The notes under the pieces were generated by a model. The model worked only from the letters and a program-made list of their open reading frames with translations, made no database searches and had not been told where the DNA came from. The position numbers and the translations under genes were made by a program. From Argyresthia goedartella (Eukaryota > Arthropoda > Insecta > Lepidoptera > Argyresthiidae), in NCBI GenBank assembly GCA_949825045.1, contig OX463815.1, positions 16,299,231-16,363,230 of the forward strand: DNA of 64,000 bases, read 5' to 3'. Of this stretch, positions 23,901-35,699 are shown piece by piece (within the stretch, counting starts at the first letter, position 1; every line of letters begins with the position of its first letter).

Positions 23901-25211
23901 TACACAGTCAGGTCATAATTTCTGTCACACGATAAAAACTTTTGAATTTAGAACGCTGGCCACAAAAAAGTTTATTGAATTCGAATTTCGAATTTTTCAT
24001 GAAAATAAAAATGAGTACTTTTTAGAATTTTCCTTATTTTTAAATATGGAGTGGACACTTAAAGAAGACCGTGTCGCAGTTATTGCGTTGCATCGTTGCG
24101 GTTACGCGCCAATTCAGATTTTCGACTTACTGAAAAATTTGAATATAACCAAAAGATTCGTTTATCGTACCATAAAACGATACAATGAAGACTCTAGTGT
24201 AGATGACAGGTCAAGAAGTGGTCGCCCTCGCTCTGTTAGGACTCCAGCAGTGATAAAAGCTGTGAAGGCGCGAATCAAAGAAATCCCATACGTAAGCAGA
24301 AACTGTTAGCCCTTCAGATGAGGTTAAGCAGGACCACGGTGAAAAGGGTGTTAAATGAAGACTTAGGGCTTAGGGCATATCGAAGAAAAACAGGACATCG
24401 TTTGGACGCTCGTTTAATGGACCTGAGACTGAAGAGATGCCGCGCTTTGTTGAAGCGGTACGCGGGAAAAAAACATCGGGAAATTCTTTTTTCGGATGAA
24501 AAAATTTTCACCGTGGAAGAGAGCTACAACAAACAAAATGATAAGGTGTACGCACACAGCAGTGAAGAAGCGAGCAACCGTATTCCGCGTGTCCAACGAG
24601 GTCATTTTCCATCCTCGCTCATGGTTTGGTTGAGAGTCTCTTATTGGGGCTTAATAAGGTACATTTTTGTGAGAAAGGCGTAAAAACGAATGCAGTTGTG
24701 TATCAAAATACAGTCCTCAAGAACCTTGTGGAACCTGCTTCTCATACCATGTTTAATAACAGGCACTGGGTATTCCAACAAGATTCTGCGCCAGCTCATA
24801 GAGCGAAAAGCACACAAGACTGGCTGGCGGCGCGTGAAATCGACTTCATCCGGCACGAAGACTGGCCCTCCTCCAGTCCAGATTTGAGTCCGTTAGATTA
24901 CAAGATATGGCAACACTTGGAGGAAAAGGCCTGCTCAAAGCCTCATCCTGATTTGGAGTCACTCAAGGCATCCTTGATTAAGGCAGCCGCCGATATTGAC
25001 ATGGACCTCTTTCGTGCTGCGATAGACGACTGGCCGCGCAGAATAAAGGCCTGTATTCAAAATCGCGGGGGTCATTTTGAATAAACTTGATTACCATAAG
25101 AATCTATGTTTTATTAAGTTCATTTTGCTATATAAATGTTTACATAAATAATAAACATGTCTAAATTATTTCATATTGCACATGTGACAGAACTTATGAC
25201 CTGACTATGTA
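23901..25211 (+). mobile_element. maT-type (DD37D) Tc1/mariner element, defective
   Basis: The element is bounded by TA at both ends (23901-23902 and 25210-25211). Its inverted termini read CACAGTCAGGTCATAATTTC on the left and CATAGTCAGGTCATAAGTTC on the right in reverse complement. At 1.3 kb it has the usual length for a mariner-family element. The transposase inside is on the + strand and broken by two frameshifts. The spacing of 37 residues between the second and third catalytic Asp fits the maT group. It lies in the intron between the two UCR2 exons, in the same direction as dunce. Confidence 0.88.
24046..25084 (+). pseudogene. maT/mariner transposase, two frameshifts
   Basis: Frame 1 (24046-24309) starts MEWTLKEDRVAVIALHRCGY and carries a paired helix-turn-helix ending in the GRPRSVRT linker. 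Frame 2 (from about 24318) has SDEKIFTVE with the first catalytic Asp at 24495-24497. Frame 3 (24626-25084) has WVFQQDSAPAHRA with the second Asp, and SSPDLSPLDYKIW with the third, 37 residues apart. It ends RGGHFE. The DNA-binding and catalytic parts are all present but not in one frame, so no active protein is expected. Confidence 0.9.
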
Positions 25212-25940
25212 TACCTAAAACCTTACCTCAGCATCGCTTACGGCCATCCGCCACCATAGTCTTCGGGCATATAAGTAGCGAAAGGATTTTAGGGATTTTT
25301 ATTATAGTTTGATAAAAAAAGGGGAGAGGAGCCTGAAGATTGACGTGCATATTGTTATTACTATAACCAAATCATACTGGAGAGAATCCTGCCTAATTAA
25401 TCACTTCGACCGAGTTAGGTTATGATTATGAATAAAAGCCGGTTAGTATTGATAATCGAATTTTTACTTTGACCGTGACACTCTTTGATAAATAAATGTA
25501 CGTTGAATATCTTTTTTATAAAAAAAAATATCACCAATGACTATAATAGCAATAAAAATACTCTTTATCGGAATTCAAAAAATAATGAACAACTTGGTTT
25601 ATATGACCGTTTAAGTACTTAACCTCTGTTTGTGCGTTGAAAAGCGAAAAAATATATTATGCTTTAAAAACCTCGGCAGGGTAAGTAACCCTTATAAGGT
25701 ACACATCGGTCATTGATCCTGTGTTGTGTACTGCTACTGAATCAATAACATCACGATCTGGTACATGTCGTGAAAATCCTTTTTGACTCTCGGGGCATAG
25801 AGGGTCAATTTTGAAAATCCGCTTAGTCTCACTAAGTAAACATACGTTTTATTTGTAACTCGAGAGTGAGATTAAAGCAAAGGCCTATATGGGGCTAAAA
25901 GGCTTATACGGGGTTTCAGATTACATTAATTTCTACAAAA

Positions 25941-26433
25941 GATTATTTTTTTAGGTTCGATTGGTATCGTGTGGGTACGCCAAACTTAAATTTGCAACCT
26001 CTAAAGTTGGGGGGACAACTTATGGTGGCCCCAAAATAATCGTTTTTCGAACTTATTCCAGTTTTTGGCGAATTTAAGCTTAAAGGATTTGTTTGTAGTA
26101 TTTACAGTCTTCTAAGAACACAAACAAGATAAAATTTGCCATAATTCTTGTCTCAACCTCATTTTTTCAAATCGATAGATATAAAACGCATGTTGACGTT
26201 GACTTTGCGGCGCTCCTATAAACTATTGGCCTACACAAAAAATGAGGCAAATGCAAAAATCATAGGAAATTTTCTCTTGTTTATTTTCCTTGAACATTAT
26301 ATTATATCATAAAACTAGTCCTTTAGGCTTAAATCAATAATAAATGAGGTTTTTGGGGCAGAAAAAGTTTTCCCCCACTTTCGAGGTCGTAAAATTAGGT
26401 TTGGCATACGACACGATCCTAGAAAAAAATCTT
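25941..26433. repeat. 0.5 kb element with ~85 bp imperfect inverted termini
   Basis: The left end has TTTTTTTAGGTTCGATTGG, CGTGTGGGTACGCCAAACTT, CAACCTCTAAAGTTGGGGGG and GGCCCCAAAA. The right end in reverse complement has TTTTTTTCTAGGATCGTGTC, GTATGCCAAACCTAATTTTA, CGACCTCGAAAGTGGGGG and TGCCCCAAAAACC. The body is AT-rich without a transposase. Superfamily unknown. Confidence 0.65.
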
Positions 26434-26439
26434 TATTGT

Positions 26440-28140
26440 AATTAATGTAAGCTGAACCACTTTTAGATCCTCTATATATTGGGCTATATTTGGAGCTAAA
26501 TTTTGTTGATTACATTTATGAATTAAATAAGTGCAATTTATCGAAATTACCCTACCTAATAGTCTGGTTATCTTGAATTTCTAAAGCAGTATGGATAAAC
26601 ATTCAATTACCTCTTCACTCTCAATAGGGCGGGCGTAGTCCATCTTTTCATCTTGAGACAAGATATTTTTTTGTCCCAAACGAAAGTCTGGATTAACTAC
26701 ATAAAAGAACTTCGCACAAAGCAGCGAAAACGCTCTGAATAAACGGTTATTGTTTTTGTGGTTAATATAAAGATAAAAAGACTCGTGCTTTCGGCGGTCT
26801 ACATTATAGGTACAACGACATTACAACGAAATATAATCTACACAACGTTTCACATCTCGTAAAAGTGATTTTGCACAAGTTTGTTGACGCCGCTGTGAAT
26901 CATTTTATAACATTTTTCTTTACCTATATGGACAGTCTGTATATGCCTGAGTATTGACAGTAAATAATTCAACGTTTCTCCATACCTACATATAAGTAGA
27001 AGATCTTGAGTAAGTAGAATGTATCGAGCTGAAAATGTAACGTCCAAATTATACGGTCGTCGCTAACATTCCGAAGGTTTATCATACTTATGTATATTTA
27101 CACGTTTATGTATCTCTAGGTACTCGTATCGACCAGTACCCCTGAGTTATAATCAAAGATGTGTGTGTACCTGCTAAATGTATGAAATATTTTATATTCT
27201 TGATACTCGTACAATGGGGGCGTTCCGACGGAAATGAAGCCGTATCACAAACGACGTGCAAGCTATATACGAGCTGGCATCCGAACCTCACCCGAACACG
27301 ACTCTTGAAGGGTGGAGATTTATTTGAGGGTATCGTCGTCGAATTATTACCGTTGGATATTCAGGTCAGGACTGTGTAGATGACAATCGTGGTTGTTGCG
27401 ACCTTAACATGATAGTGAAATACAGGCCGCCCGCCAAATCTGTTTGAAGCTAATGACATTAGTCAAACAGCTTTTCGTATAGCATTGCTTACATTCTTTT
27501 ATCCTTACCGGACATCATCACATTAGGGACATTAGAAACGTGTGTGTGCAAAATTACACACATCCGATAGACGGGTATATGGATGAACAGTAGTCGCATT
27601 GGTAATGGTAAGGGTAGTGAAGAAAATTAGTTACATTCATATTTAATATTGAATCAATTGGTAAGAAATCTAACAAGAACAGCAATAGCTTTTAAAGCTT
27701 GTATTCACAAGAAACAACGTTTTAGGGTTTCTCACTAAGGTTACACCAAATGAGATAAATTAGCATCTGAGACATAATTACTCTGTCTATTGAGAATCGC
27801 AGAGAAATTCATCTAGAGCTTATTTACACTCTTATACAATATATCTAATCTAGACATCTATCGTTTTGACAAGTTATTATGTTTATGCTTAGAGCGCAAA
27901 AGTAAATGGCAATTGGCGTCTCGTTTCTTCAAGGGCGCTTCAGTTTTCATAGGAAAATAAAGAATATCGCCGCATTCAGTAAACTCTGCAGCTGAATCCA
28001 CTTCGAAATATTGGAAAATACTTCGATTTCCGTTCTTTGAGATCGAATCAACTAAGGCAGTGCCACTCACAGGCACAGTAGACCTTCGCCCTCCGCCAAG
28101 TTCAGTTTTGCAGTCTACTCAGAGTCTATTGTACTTCCAG
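26440..28140. other. intron sequence, no gene recognised
   Basis: Frames of 60-72 codons on both strands (26850-27047, 27161-27379, 27858-28076) show no known domain. The 27858-28076 minus-strand frame has a balanced composition but lacks splice or promoter support. Confidence 0.35.
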
Positions 28141-28206
28141 GTCTTTTGTTCACTTTCCATGAATTCATTCGTCGCTCTAGCTCGTCAGTTTTCTATATTT
28201 TAGTGA

Positions 28207-28362
28207 TGACCGGTTTAGCCGAGCTGGTAGTGACCCTGCCTACGAAGTTGACGGTCCTGGGTTCGAATCCCGGTAAGGGCATTTATTTGTGTGATGAGCA
28301 TGAATATTTGTTTCTTAGCCTTGGATGTTTTCTATGTATTTACATAAGTATTTGACTCTAGA
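28207..28362 (+). repeat. tRNA-derived SINE, family A-like
   Basis: GACCGGTTTAGCCGAGCTGG (A box) and GGTTCGAATCCCGGTAAG (B box), followed by TTTATTTGTGTGATGAGCAT. It is cut short after GTATTTACATAAGTATTTGAC and directly abuts the 5' end of the LINE remnant at 28.37 kb. Confidence 0.75.
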
Positions 28363-28369
28363 GTTCTTG

Positions 28370-31300
28370 ACATAACCGACTGTAACATTCGTAATGCAAT
28401 AGAGTGTAATGGTATAATACTTTCAGAGCATAATTTAAATGTAATATGTATATATAGGAAATGTAAATATGATGTAGCGTCTTACGATATATTTTTCGAA
28501 AACATAGATAAGCTATTGTCGAAACTTTGCCGTGGTAGACGTAAGACTATAATATGTGGGGATTTTAATATAGACCGGCTTCATCGGGACAAGTATGCAG
28601 TATAATAATACCTTGAACACTATTTACACACATTGATCTAGCCCCAAACTAGGATTCCCTGTATCTTGGGTACTAGACAACGATACACATACTTATATAG
28701 ATAAATATTATACTTAGATAGATAAACAACCATGACTAGGGTACAAACATCCGTTTTCATCAACAAATATTTGCCCCCATCGGGACTCGAACCCGGGACC
28801 CTTGGCTTCGTAGGCAGGGACATTGCCGACTCGGCCATTCGGGTCGTCAAGTATATTTTGAACAATTACTACTACATTACAACTTAAGACTTACATTCAA
28901 CGAACCCACACGTCTGAGTAGTGGGACCTGTCTTGACAATTTTATTCAAAACATTAGAGAATGCAAAGGCCGAATAATAGAGTTAGCGCTTTCGGATCAT
29001 ACTGGACAGTTACTAGAATGCCCTGTAAGAAAATACTGTACACTAGACTATTGGTTTGTAAAAAAACGGGATTACCATAAAGATAACCTTGACAAATTCA
29101 AAGAGTGTATTTCAAATCCGAGTTTTTCTGAGTGTTTAACCAGTTCTGATGCCAACGTTGCCTATAATGAATTTCATGAAATATTTGTGTTGATGTATGA
29201 CCTATGCTTCCCGGTAATAAAAATAAAATGTACTAGCAGCGTGCGACCTCGGTGGATCTCTAAGGGAATACGAAGCTGTTCAAAAAGAAAAATGGAGTTG
29301 TTATGGACATACAGACGCGCTCCAAATTAAAACAATAAATATAATTTCAAAACATATGCTAAAAGACTTAAAATAATAATAAAACTCACACAAAAATCCC
29401 AGAACGATTATTTTATACAAACTTCAAACAATAAATGTCGAGCTACATGGAAAATAATAAATAACAACTTGAATAATAAAAAAAACGCACCAAAAGAAAG
29501 CATTAAACAAATAAAATTGGAAAATCGGGTTATTAGCGATCCTAAGGAGATAGCCCAAGCTTTTAACAATTTTTACATTGATCAAGTTGAACAACAACAA
29601 AAAGCAGAGGCAACTAGCAACATAACAAAACTGAAGTCATTTCCAAAATCTCTATTCTTTAAACCTACCACACCGTTTGAAGTATATCAAATAATAAACG
29701 CTCTCAAAAATACAAATAGTACGGGATATGACAACATTTGTACAACAGTAATAAAGCATGTAGCATTGATCATATCACCAGTCTTAAGTCACATCATAAA
29801 TCTGTGTGTAGAACAGGGTGTTTTCCCTGAAAAGCTTAAGACCACAATTATTAAACCAATGTTCAAAAAAGATGACAGAGAAAACATGTCAAAGTAGTTG
29901 AAAAGGTCATTTATAATGCCATAAACGCCTATTTTGAAAGCAACAACATATTTAGAAAAGAACAAAAAGGATTTCGAAAAAATAAGACCATAGATCAAGC
30001 AATTTATGATTTCCTCTTAAGTGTAGTAACCAGCTTAGATAATAAAATTCCTGTGTCTGCATTGTATATGGACATGACCAAAGCTTTTGATTATGTGGAT
30101 CATTCCATCCTGATAAACAAAATATACATGTATGGCGTCCGAGGTAACGTGCTTGATCTTATTAAATGCTATCTGTGCAACCGACAACAACTGACTCCAA
30201 TGTCCAGAGTAGACAAGACAACTAAAACAGAATATAATTATTATTCAGATTCAAGGACAGTGCAATATGGAGTACCACAAGGTAGCGTTTTGGGACCACT
30301 GTTATTTATAATATATATAAATGATTTACCTGACGCGGTCAATTTCCCAACCGTAATGTTTGCTGATGATAGCACAATGATAGCAGAAGGTCGAAATATT
30401 AATACTTATGAATCTGACATAAATAATTCCCTAAAAAATATTATTGAATGGCTCGGACAAAATAATCTTGTAATTAATTTAAATAAAACTAATATAATGA
30501 CATTCACAAATAATTACAATAATATTAATAATAAAATTGACATCCACTATGGTACAAAAATAATTGAGGAAATTCATGACACCAAATTTTTAGGTTTAAC
30601 AATCGACTCACACTTAACATGGAAAACACATATTGATAATGTCTGCACAAAGTTAAGCCAATTCTCGTATGCACTATTTATGCTTGCTAAGGTAGCTAGA
30701 GTCACTACCTTGCTATCAGCATACCATGCTTATGTGGCTTTGACTCTCAAATATGGTGTTATATTCTGGGGCAACTCAACGGATAAGGACAGAGCCTTTA
30801 AAGCACAAAAAAGATGTTTAAGGGCGATATGTCATTTAAAACAAATAGAAATATGTCAGCCACATTTCAAAAAATTAAGAATTTTAACTCTACCATCGTT
30901 ATATATCTATGAAATGGCCGTTTATGTAAGAAATAATTGGGATCATTTTAAAAAAATAAATTCAAAAAGAAACATTATGTTAAGCATAACGCACTATTTC
31001 AAATAAATGTGTTTGGGATGATACCAAAAATTTATAACAATATTCCAAAATGTATCAGAGAAATAGAATCATTTAATTTATTTAAATTAAAGCTTAAATA
31101 ACATTTGCTTAATGAAGCCTACTATAGCGTACAAGATTTCCTCAATGGTGACTGAAAGATTGTTTAATGGGTGGTGGTAGCGTATGTTTATTAAGGATCT
31201 ATGTAATTTGCAGTATTTGAATAATCAAACGGACATGTAGTATAATGTATTGTTATGTAATTTAAATTTAATCTAAATATAATTTAATTTAAATTAATAT

Positions 31301-31398
31301 TTGTACGCCTTTAAGGTAGAGTGTGGCAAGAACAATATTTATTTAACAACCCTGTAACCCACATTCACAAATAAAATATCTTTATCTTTATCTTTAGA
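28370..31398 (+). pseudogene. non-LTR retrotransposon (LINE) split by a SINE
   Basis: The endonuclease domain starts truncated (DITDCNIRNAIECNGIILSE, then IICGDFNIDRL at about 28550-28580). It is interrupted by a minus-strand SINE and resumes as EPTRLSSGTCLDNFI and LALSDHTGQL. The middle region and RT start are in the frame 29469-29897. A frameshift with loss of the YRPIS motif follows at about 29895. The RT core runs to 31006 with YMDMTKAFDYVDHSIL, QYGVPQGSVLGPLLFIIYIN and an intact FADD box (30359-30370), then NKTNIMTF and FLGLTIDSHLTWKTH. The 3' end is ACAAATAAAATATCTTTATCTTTATC. It is Jockey/CR1-like. Confidence 0.85.
28625..28853 (-). repeat. SINE family A, nested in the LINE endonuclease region
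   Basis: Reverse complement gives GACCCGAATGGCCGAGTCGG, GGGTCCCGGGTTCGAGTCCC and a GGTTGTTTATCTATCTAAGT tail as in the copy at 157. The endonuclease frame of the host LINE is readable on both sides, so the SINE inserted later. Target duplication could not be defined exactly; TTGAACA occurs at both edges. Confidence 0.82.
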
Positions 31399-31399
31399 G

Positions 31400-33080
31400 G
31401 TTACTATAAGCCTAGTTCGATTTGTGTAAGATTGTCCTCTAATGTTTTTATTATTTTTTTGTTCTTCAATAATGTATTAGCATTTATTTTTGGTTTCATA
31501 TTTTCTTTTGCCAAATAATTCCTTTCTAGTGTTTCGCCATGTCTAACTTAGACTACATCTATCTATTATGCATTAATTCATAAGTGAAGTCTTTGTACCA
31601 TTAAATATAATATATATATATATATATTAACCATTAAATATATTCAGTGTGCTTGTGTGTCATTTATGTTTTCGAAATTAGCTTTGGGGATTTATCACCA
31701 AAACAAGTTTGAGTGGCACTAATTCATAGAGATAGCGAAAATACTTATATGCTTTACGTAGAAATGATTTGGTCGGGATTGATCTCACTGGCGAATCATA
31801 TCCAGTAACCCGGAATAATAATCCTCGACATTTTCGGTCTCTGAGTGGACTCGTTTGACATTGGAAAAGTTATAATGATTGGCCCGAAAGTATTTGCGAG
31901 ACGATAAGTATCGTGTCAAACGTAAGCTCGGCCACAGGAATACTAATAAGTTGACCACTTTTGTTGCATTTGACGAATCTACATTCAATAATAAATTAAT
32001 GTAACAACAAAATCTCCTTCTGTCTTGGAAAGAGTTGAAAGAAATATGATTCTGAATATAGGTATTAGGTACATTAAATACCCCAAAAACTGTATAACCT
32101 TATACTCAAGCATCATAGTTACCGTCATATATTTTTACCCAGAAAAGAATACTTTATCACATTCATATTATTTAAGCAGTTGTCAAACTGTACCCGGGTC
32201 CTATCGATTAGAAACTTTACCGTGATTTGTTCCCGAGCGGAGCTTGATCGTGTCTTGTGAATGTCAAATGTTGTCCTTCAGAGCGATCGACTTCGTTATT
32301 ATTTGAACTACACATAGGAAGGTCGCGAGCGCTAAACTATGAGGAAGGTCAGACTTTTCATTAAAATTTTCCTGCACTAGTAATTTTGTTAAGAGTTCTA
32401 TTAAACTGCATTCAGTGGGCTGGGGCAAATTTATTTGCCCTTTCATATGAATATTCCGGTATTTTACAGGTGTGGGTTTCTGAAATCTTATTTCGTAGGA
32501 TGTGAGTAAGAATCGAGGTGTCAAGGAACAGTCGATTTATAACAAATATCTTTACCCAATATCTTTACCGATCGAGGCACTGAAAACGTTAGGGCTAAGA
32601 TTGTGGAGTTTGCCCTCTTTTAAAGACAACGGATAGAGCTATATATGCTTGCTGCACATATGTAAATCAATCAAGTCTACGACATCACAGTGACGAAACC
32701 ACATTATATCCCCTTCACCAGGTGTGAGAGCGCCACTAATCCTTATTTCTAGTACCTAAAGCTTGAAATGCCTAACCAGCTTGCGTGCATGATTCAGAGC
32801 TATTACAGGTTTACGTCACGAAAGTCGTGGTCACAAATGACGCACACTCGACCTGGCGTAGCCATGGATTTTTAATAATATAAGCAGTGAAGGTAATATT
32901 AATAAAAAGCTGCTTAGTAATAAAGGTTTTCTATCTATGAGATGAAATATGCATCTTTAATAGTAGAGGGTTGGTAACCTTTTACCAGTATTTGTATTCC
33001 AAGGTTTTGTTTTGTCTACCGACAGTTCTCCCTGCCCGCGACAGTTTTTCATGAATCTTTAGTATCGGAGCTATTAAGAC
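31400..33080. other. intron sequence, no gene recognised
   Basis: An AT microsatellite lies at 31603-31628. Frames 31785-31988 (-), 32025-32225 (+) and 32264-32524 (-) have no recognisable products. Confidence 0.4.
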
Positions 33081-33089
33081 TATATATTT

Positions 33090-33285
33090 GACGACCTCTG
33101 TGGCGACGCGGTTGTGGCTCTGCCTACCATGTGAGCGGTCCCGGGATCGATCCTTGGCTGGGGATAAAAAAAACAGGTCTTGGATGTTTATATGTGTATG
33201 ATTTCACTGTTACTAGTTCCCACGGCACAGGGTATCCTAGTGTGAGGCCGGAAGCAATGTGCGTGCCTGTATATAAATATTTATG
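33090..33285 (+). repeat. tRNA-derived SINE, family B
   Basis: GACGACCTCTGTGGCGACGC, CTGCCTACCATGTGAGCGG and GGGATCGATCC (decayed B box), then CAGGTCTTGGATGTTTATAT, ACAGGGTATCCTAGTGTGAG and GAAGCAATGTGCGTGCCTGT. Its tail runs straight into the pogo-like MITE that follows. Confidence 0.82.
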
Positions 33286-33622
33286 TACAGCACGGCCTTG
33301 ATAATCCGTACCCCAGCTCGTCCGAACGCCCCTATAATCCGAACGAACGGAAAAAATGCTGTTACGTAAATTAAGGGATAAAGCATTTTCTATGTCACTA
33401 AATACTACTCGTCAAAGCACTATATTGGAATTCTTTAAAAAAGTGTGATTAATAGCATTGTATCTAACATACATCTAACGTACATACTTCAATAAACATA
33501 AAATATTTTTGTTTTATTTCGAAAAATCCCTTTCAAAATTTTAACATACTATAATCCGAACGCTTCGTGCATCCGAACAGGGTATAAATTTTCGGTGTTC
33601 GGATCATCGAGGCCCTGCTGTA
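33286..33622 (+). mobile_element. pogo/Tigger-like MITE with TA target sites
   Basis: Ends CAGCACGGCCTTGATAATCC (left, 33288) and, in reverse complement, CAGCAGGGCCTCGATGATCC (right, 33620) are flanked by TA. A remnant frame near 33380-33450 reads TTRQSTILEFFKKV and a stop, like the C-terminus of pogo-type transposases. It is an internally deleted derivative inserted at the end of a SINE. Confidence 0.75.
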
Positions 33623-33629
33623 TAATTTT

Positions 33630-35420
33630 TATGTTTATTTATTACATAGCCAGGTCACATTCAGAGGATTTTTCCCGTAACAACCTACCTACGTAGAACC
33701 ATCAGTATTGTTATTGTTCATACGTTAAATAAACGATACTTGTCGAATACAGTCAAATGATTTATCAACCAAATAATAATGTCCTGTTAACTATAACGAC
33801 CATAACCATCTATTCCAGTTTTGCACCTGTTATGAACCCACTGTGGCGGAGATGAGAGATACAATTATAATTTGATACGAACTATTACGGAATTAAATTA
33901 GGGATTCATCCTTCCAGGAATATTTTATAGACGTACACAACAAGAAAATTAATTAATAAGCCCTATAGGTAATTCCCTAATGATCAAAATGTTCTACTGG
34001 TTTATAATCAAGACGCGAATGACCAGATAGCAAATAGACCGGAACATCTTCTGGTCCTTATCCTTTACTAAGCCTGACCAGAAACGTGAATAACCATAAT
34101 AACAATTCCTGGTACTTTGTGTATGCGAAAACTAACAACAAAATAAATTATGGGATTGAAGCTTGCTTCTGTTTAGCGACCAAACATATAAGTACCTTAA
34201 TCAAGTTAGCAATAAAAGACCATCATTAGTATTATCTCCCACCGTCAACATTGACTCAAAACACTTCATGTCCAATATTATTGAAAAATACTTAGAACAA
34301 ATTACTAAGACAAAAAGGCGTTAGTGGGCGTCAATTAAACTGATAAGAAGTAAATTTAAGAAGATGAATATTTACGAATAAAAATAAAAGCAAGACTTCG
34401 CAATTATGATGTGGCAGTATTAGGATTCAAAAACAAAGTGTTCTTCTAATTACAAGCCTCTCAGTGAGTGACGCACGTCTCAAAATTTACACAGAACCTT
34501 AATTACTAGCTAGCTCAAATACTGAATAGGTAAGAGATAGGTATTAGCTTTGTGAGCGCACATGAATGTACTGTAAATTATACTGACTAACTTTGAGAGG
34601 AACATTTGTGCCGTTCATTATAGTTCCATTAGGGTGGCTAATGGAAAAAGGCGTGTAGCTATGTAATCGTTATAATTATGTTATGGGATAAAACGAGTTT
34701 TAGCCCCGCTTGGTTGTAGCCGTTGTATTATCTAATTCACCAAGTTAAAAACTTTCAAGGGCCACTTCTTCCTTCCCGGTCGGCGAATGTCGTCTATGTA
34801 AACGAAAACGAGGCTAAAATCTGTCTTCTGACAGTCAAGTCCATATATATCACACGACAAACGAATATACGGTACTTACATATAGCCAGAAGTTATATTA
34901 TAACAATAACCGTGAACACCACTGAAAAGTCATAGGGAAGCAATAATACGCAATTTTGTTTACTTGGATGACATCAAAATTCCAGTTTTTTTTAAATTTT
35001 GAAACCTAACTACTAGCTCGATTTCTAATATTAAAAAAATGGGAGTAAATTTTTAATGTTTTAAATGAAAAAAGGGTTTTCAAAATCCCTTTATAATTCT
35101 GAACAGATTTTAAAATACTAATTTCGAGGTCACGAACATAAAATAATATTGAATCGAGTTGAGGATCCTTTCTTTAGTTGGTTAAAAATCCATCAACAAA
35201 TGAATTTATTCTTGATCTATTTAGATTAGATTAGTTTTGGTTAGTGTCACAAACTAGCATACTAAACGTAAATTTATAATTTATGACTAGACTAAAGCGA
35301 CTCAAATTTCTGTTATTAGGTCTGATAAGTCTCCTTTAGACGGTAATTATATTTGAACAATCAACATTAACAAATAAATTATAGGTATAAGTCGAGGCAA
35401 GTTAAATAGTACAAGGTTCC
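33630..35420. other. AT-rich intron sequence, no feature
   Basis: Nothing coding or repeated could be supported. The frame at 34723-34935 is unrecognisable. Confidence 0.4.
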
Positions 35421-35424
35421 TGAA

Positions 35425-35640
35425 GTCGCGGGCGGCCACGAGCTCTCGAAAGTGTCGGCTAGGGCGGGCGGGAGGCGGGCGGGCGGGCGCTCTGTATGAC
35501 GTCTATCGCGGCCTCACGCCGTCAGGCTGCGGTACACAGACGAAGGTTGACGCGCCACGCCCCCCCCCCCCCCTCCCTCCCCTGCATGTATAGTTCCGGT
35601 TTACGTAGCCCCGTCAGTTTCCTGACGTTTGGCATCCTTC
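35425..35640 (+). promoter_or_regulatory. dnc: GC-box/CRE-like candidate intronic promoter of dunce
   Basis: In otherwise AT-rich intron this block holds a run of GGGCGGGCGG-type boxes (35460-35490), a TGACGTCT site (35497-35504; 7 of 8 bases of the palindromic CRE), further TGACG cores at 35548 and 35623, a poly-C tract near 35562-35575, and a TCAGT initiator-like site at 35614. It lies 30-250 bp before the MWAMIDA exon. No TATA box was seen. CRE sites would fit cAMP feedback induction, known for short PDE4 promoters in mammals; here that is inference. Confidence 0.5.
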
Positions 35641-35669
35641 AATAGACAACGGTTTTGTTTCATTGCGAA

Positions 35670-35690
35670 ATGTGGGCAATGATCGATGCT
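35670..35690 (+). CDS. dnc: candidate alternative first coding exon (MWAMIDA)
   Basis: An ATG at 35670 with a purine at -3 opens seven codons, Met-Trp-Ala-Met-Ile-Asp-Ala, ending directly at GTAAGT (donor at 35691) in phase 0. The next phase-0 acceptor known in the gene is the UCR2 exon at 46502, so the predicted join is [17 protein letters not shown]. The frame has an upstream stop at 35643-35645, so this would be the true start. The exon sits just 3' of a GC-box island with CRE-like sites. Human super-short PDE4 forms begin at this same junction with a short unique peptide. No homologous peptide could be recalled, so the call rests on splice phase and context. Confidence 0.5.
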
Positions 35691-35699
35691 GTAAGTACT

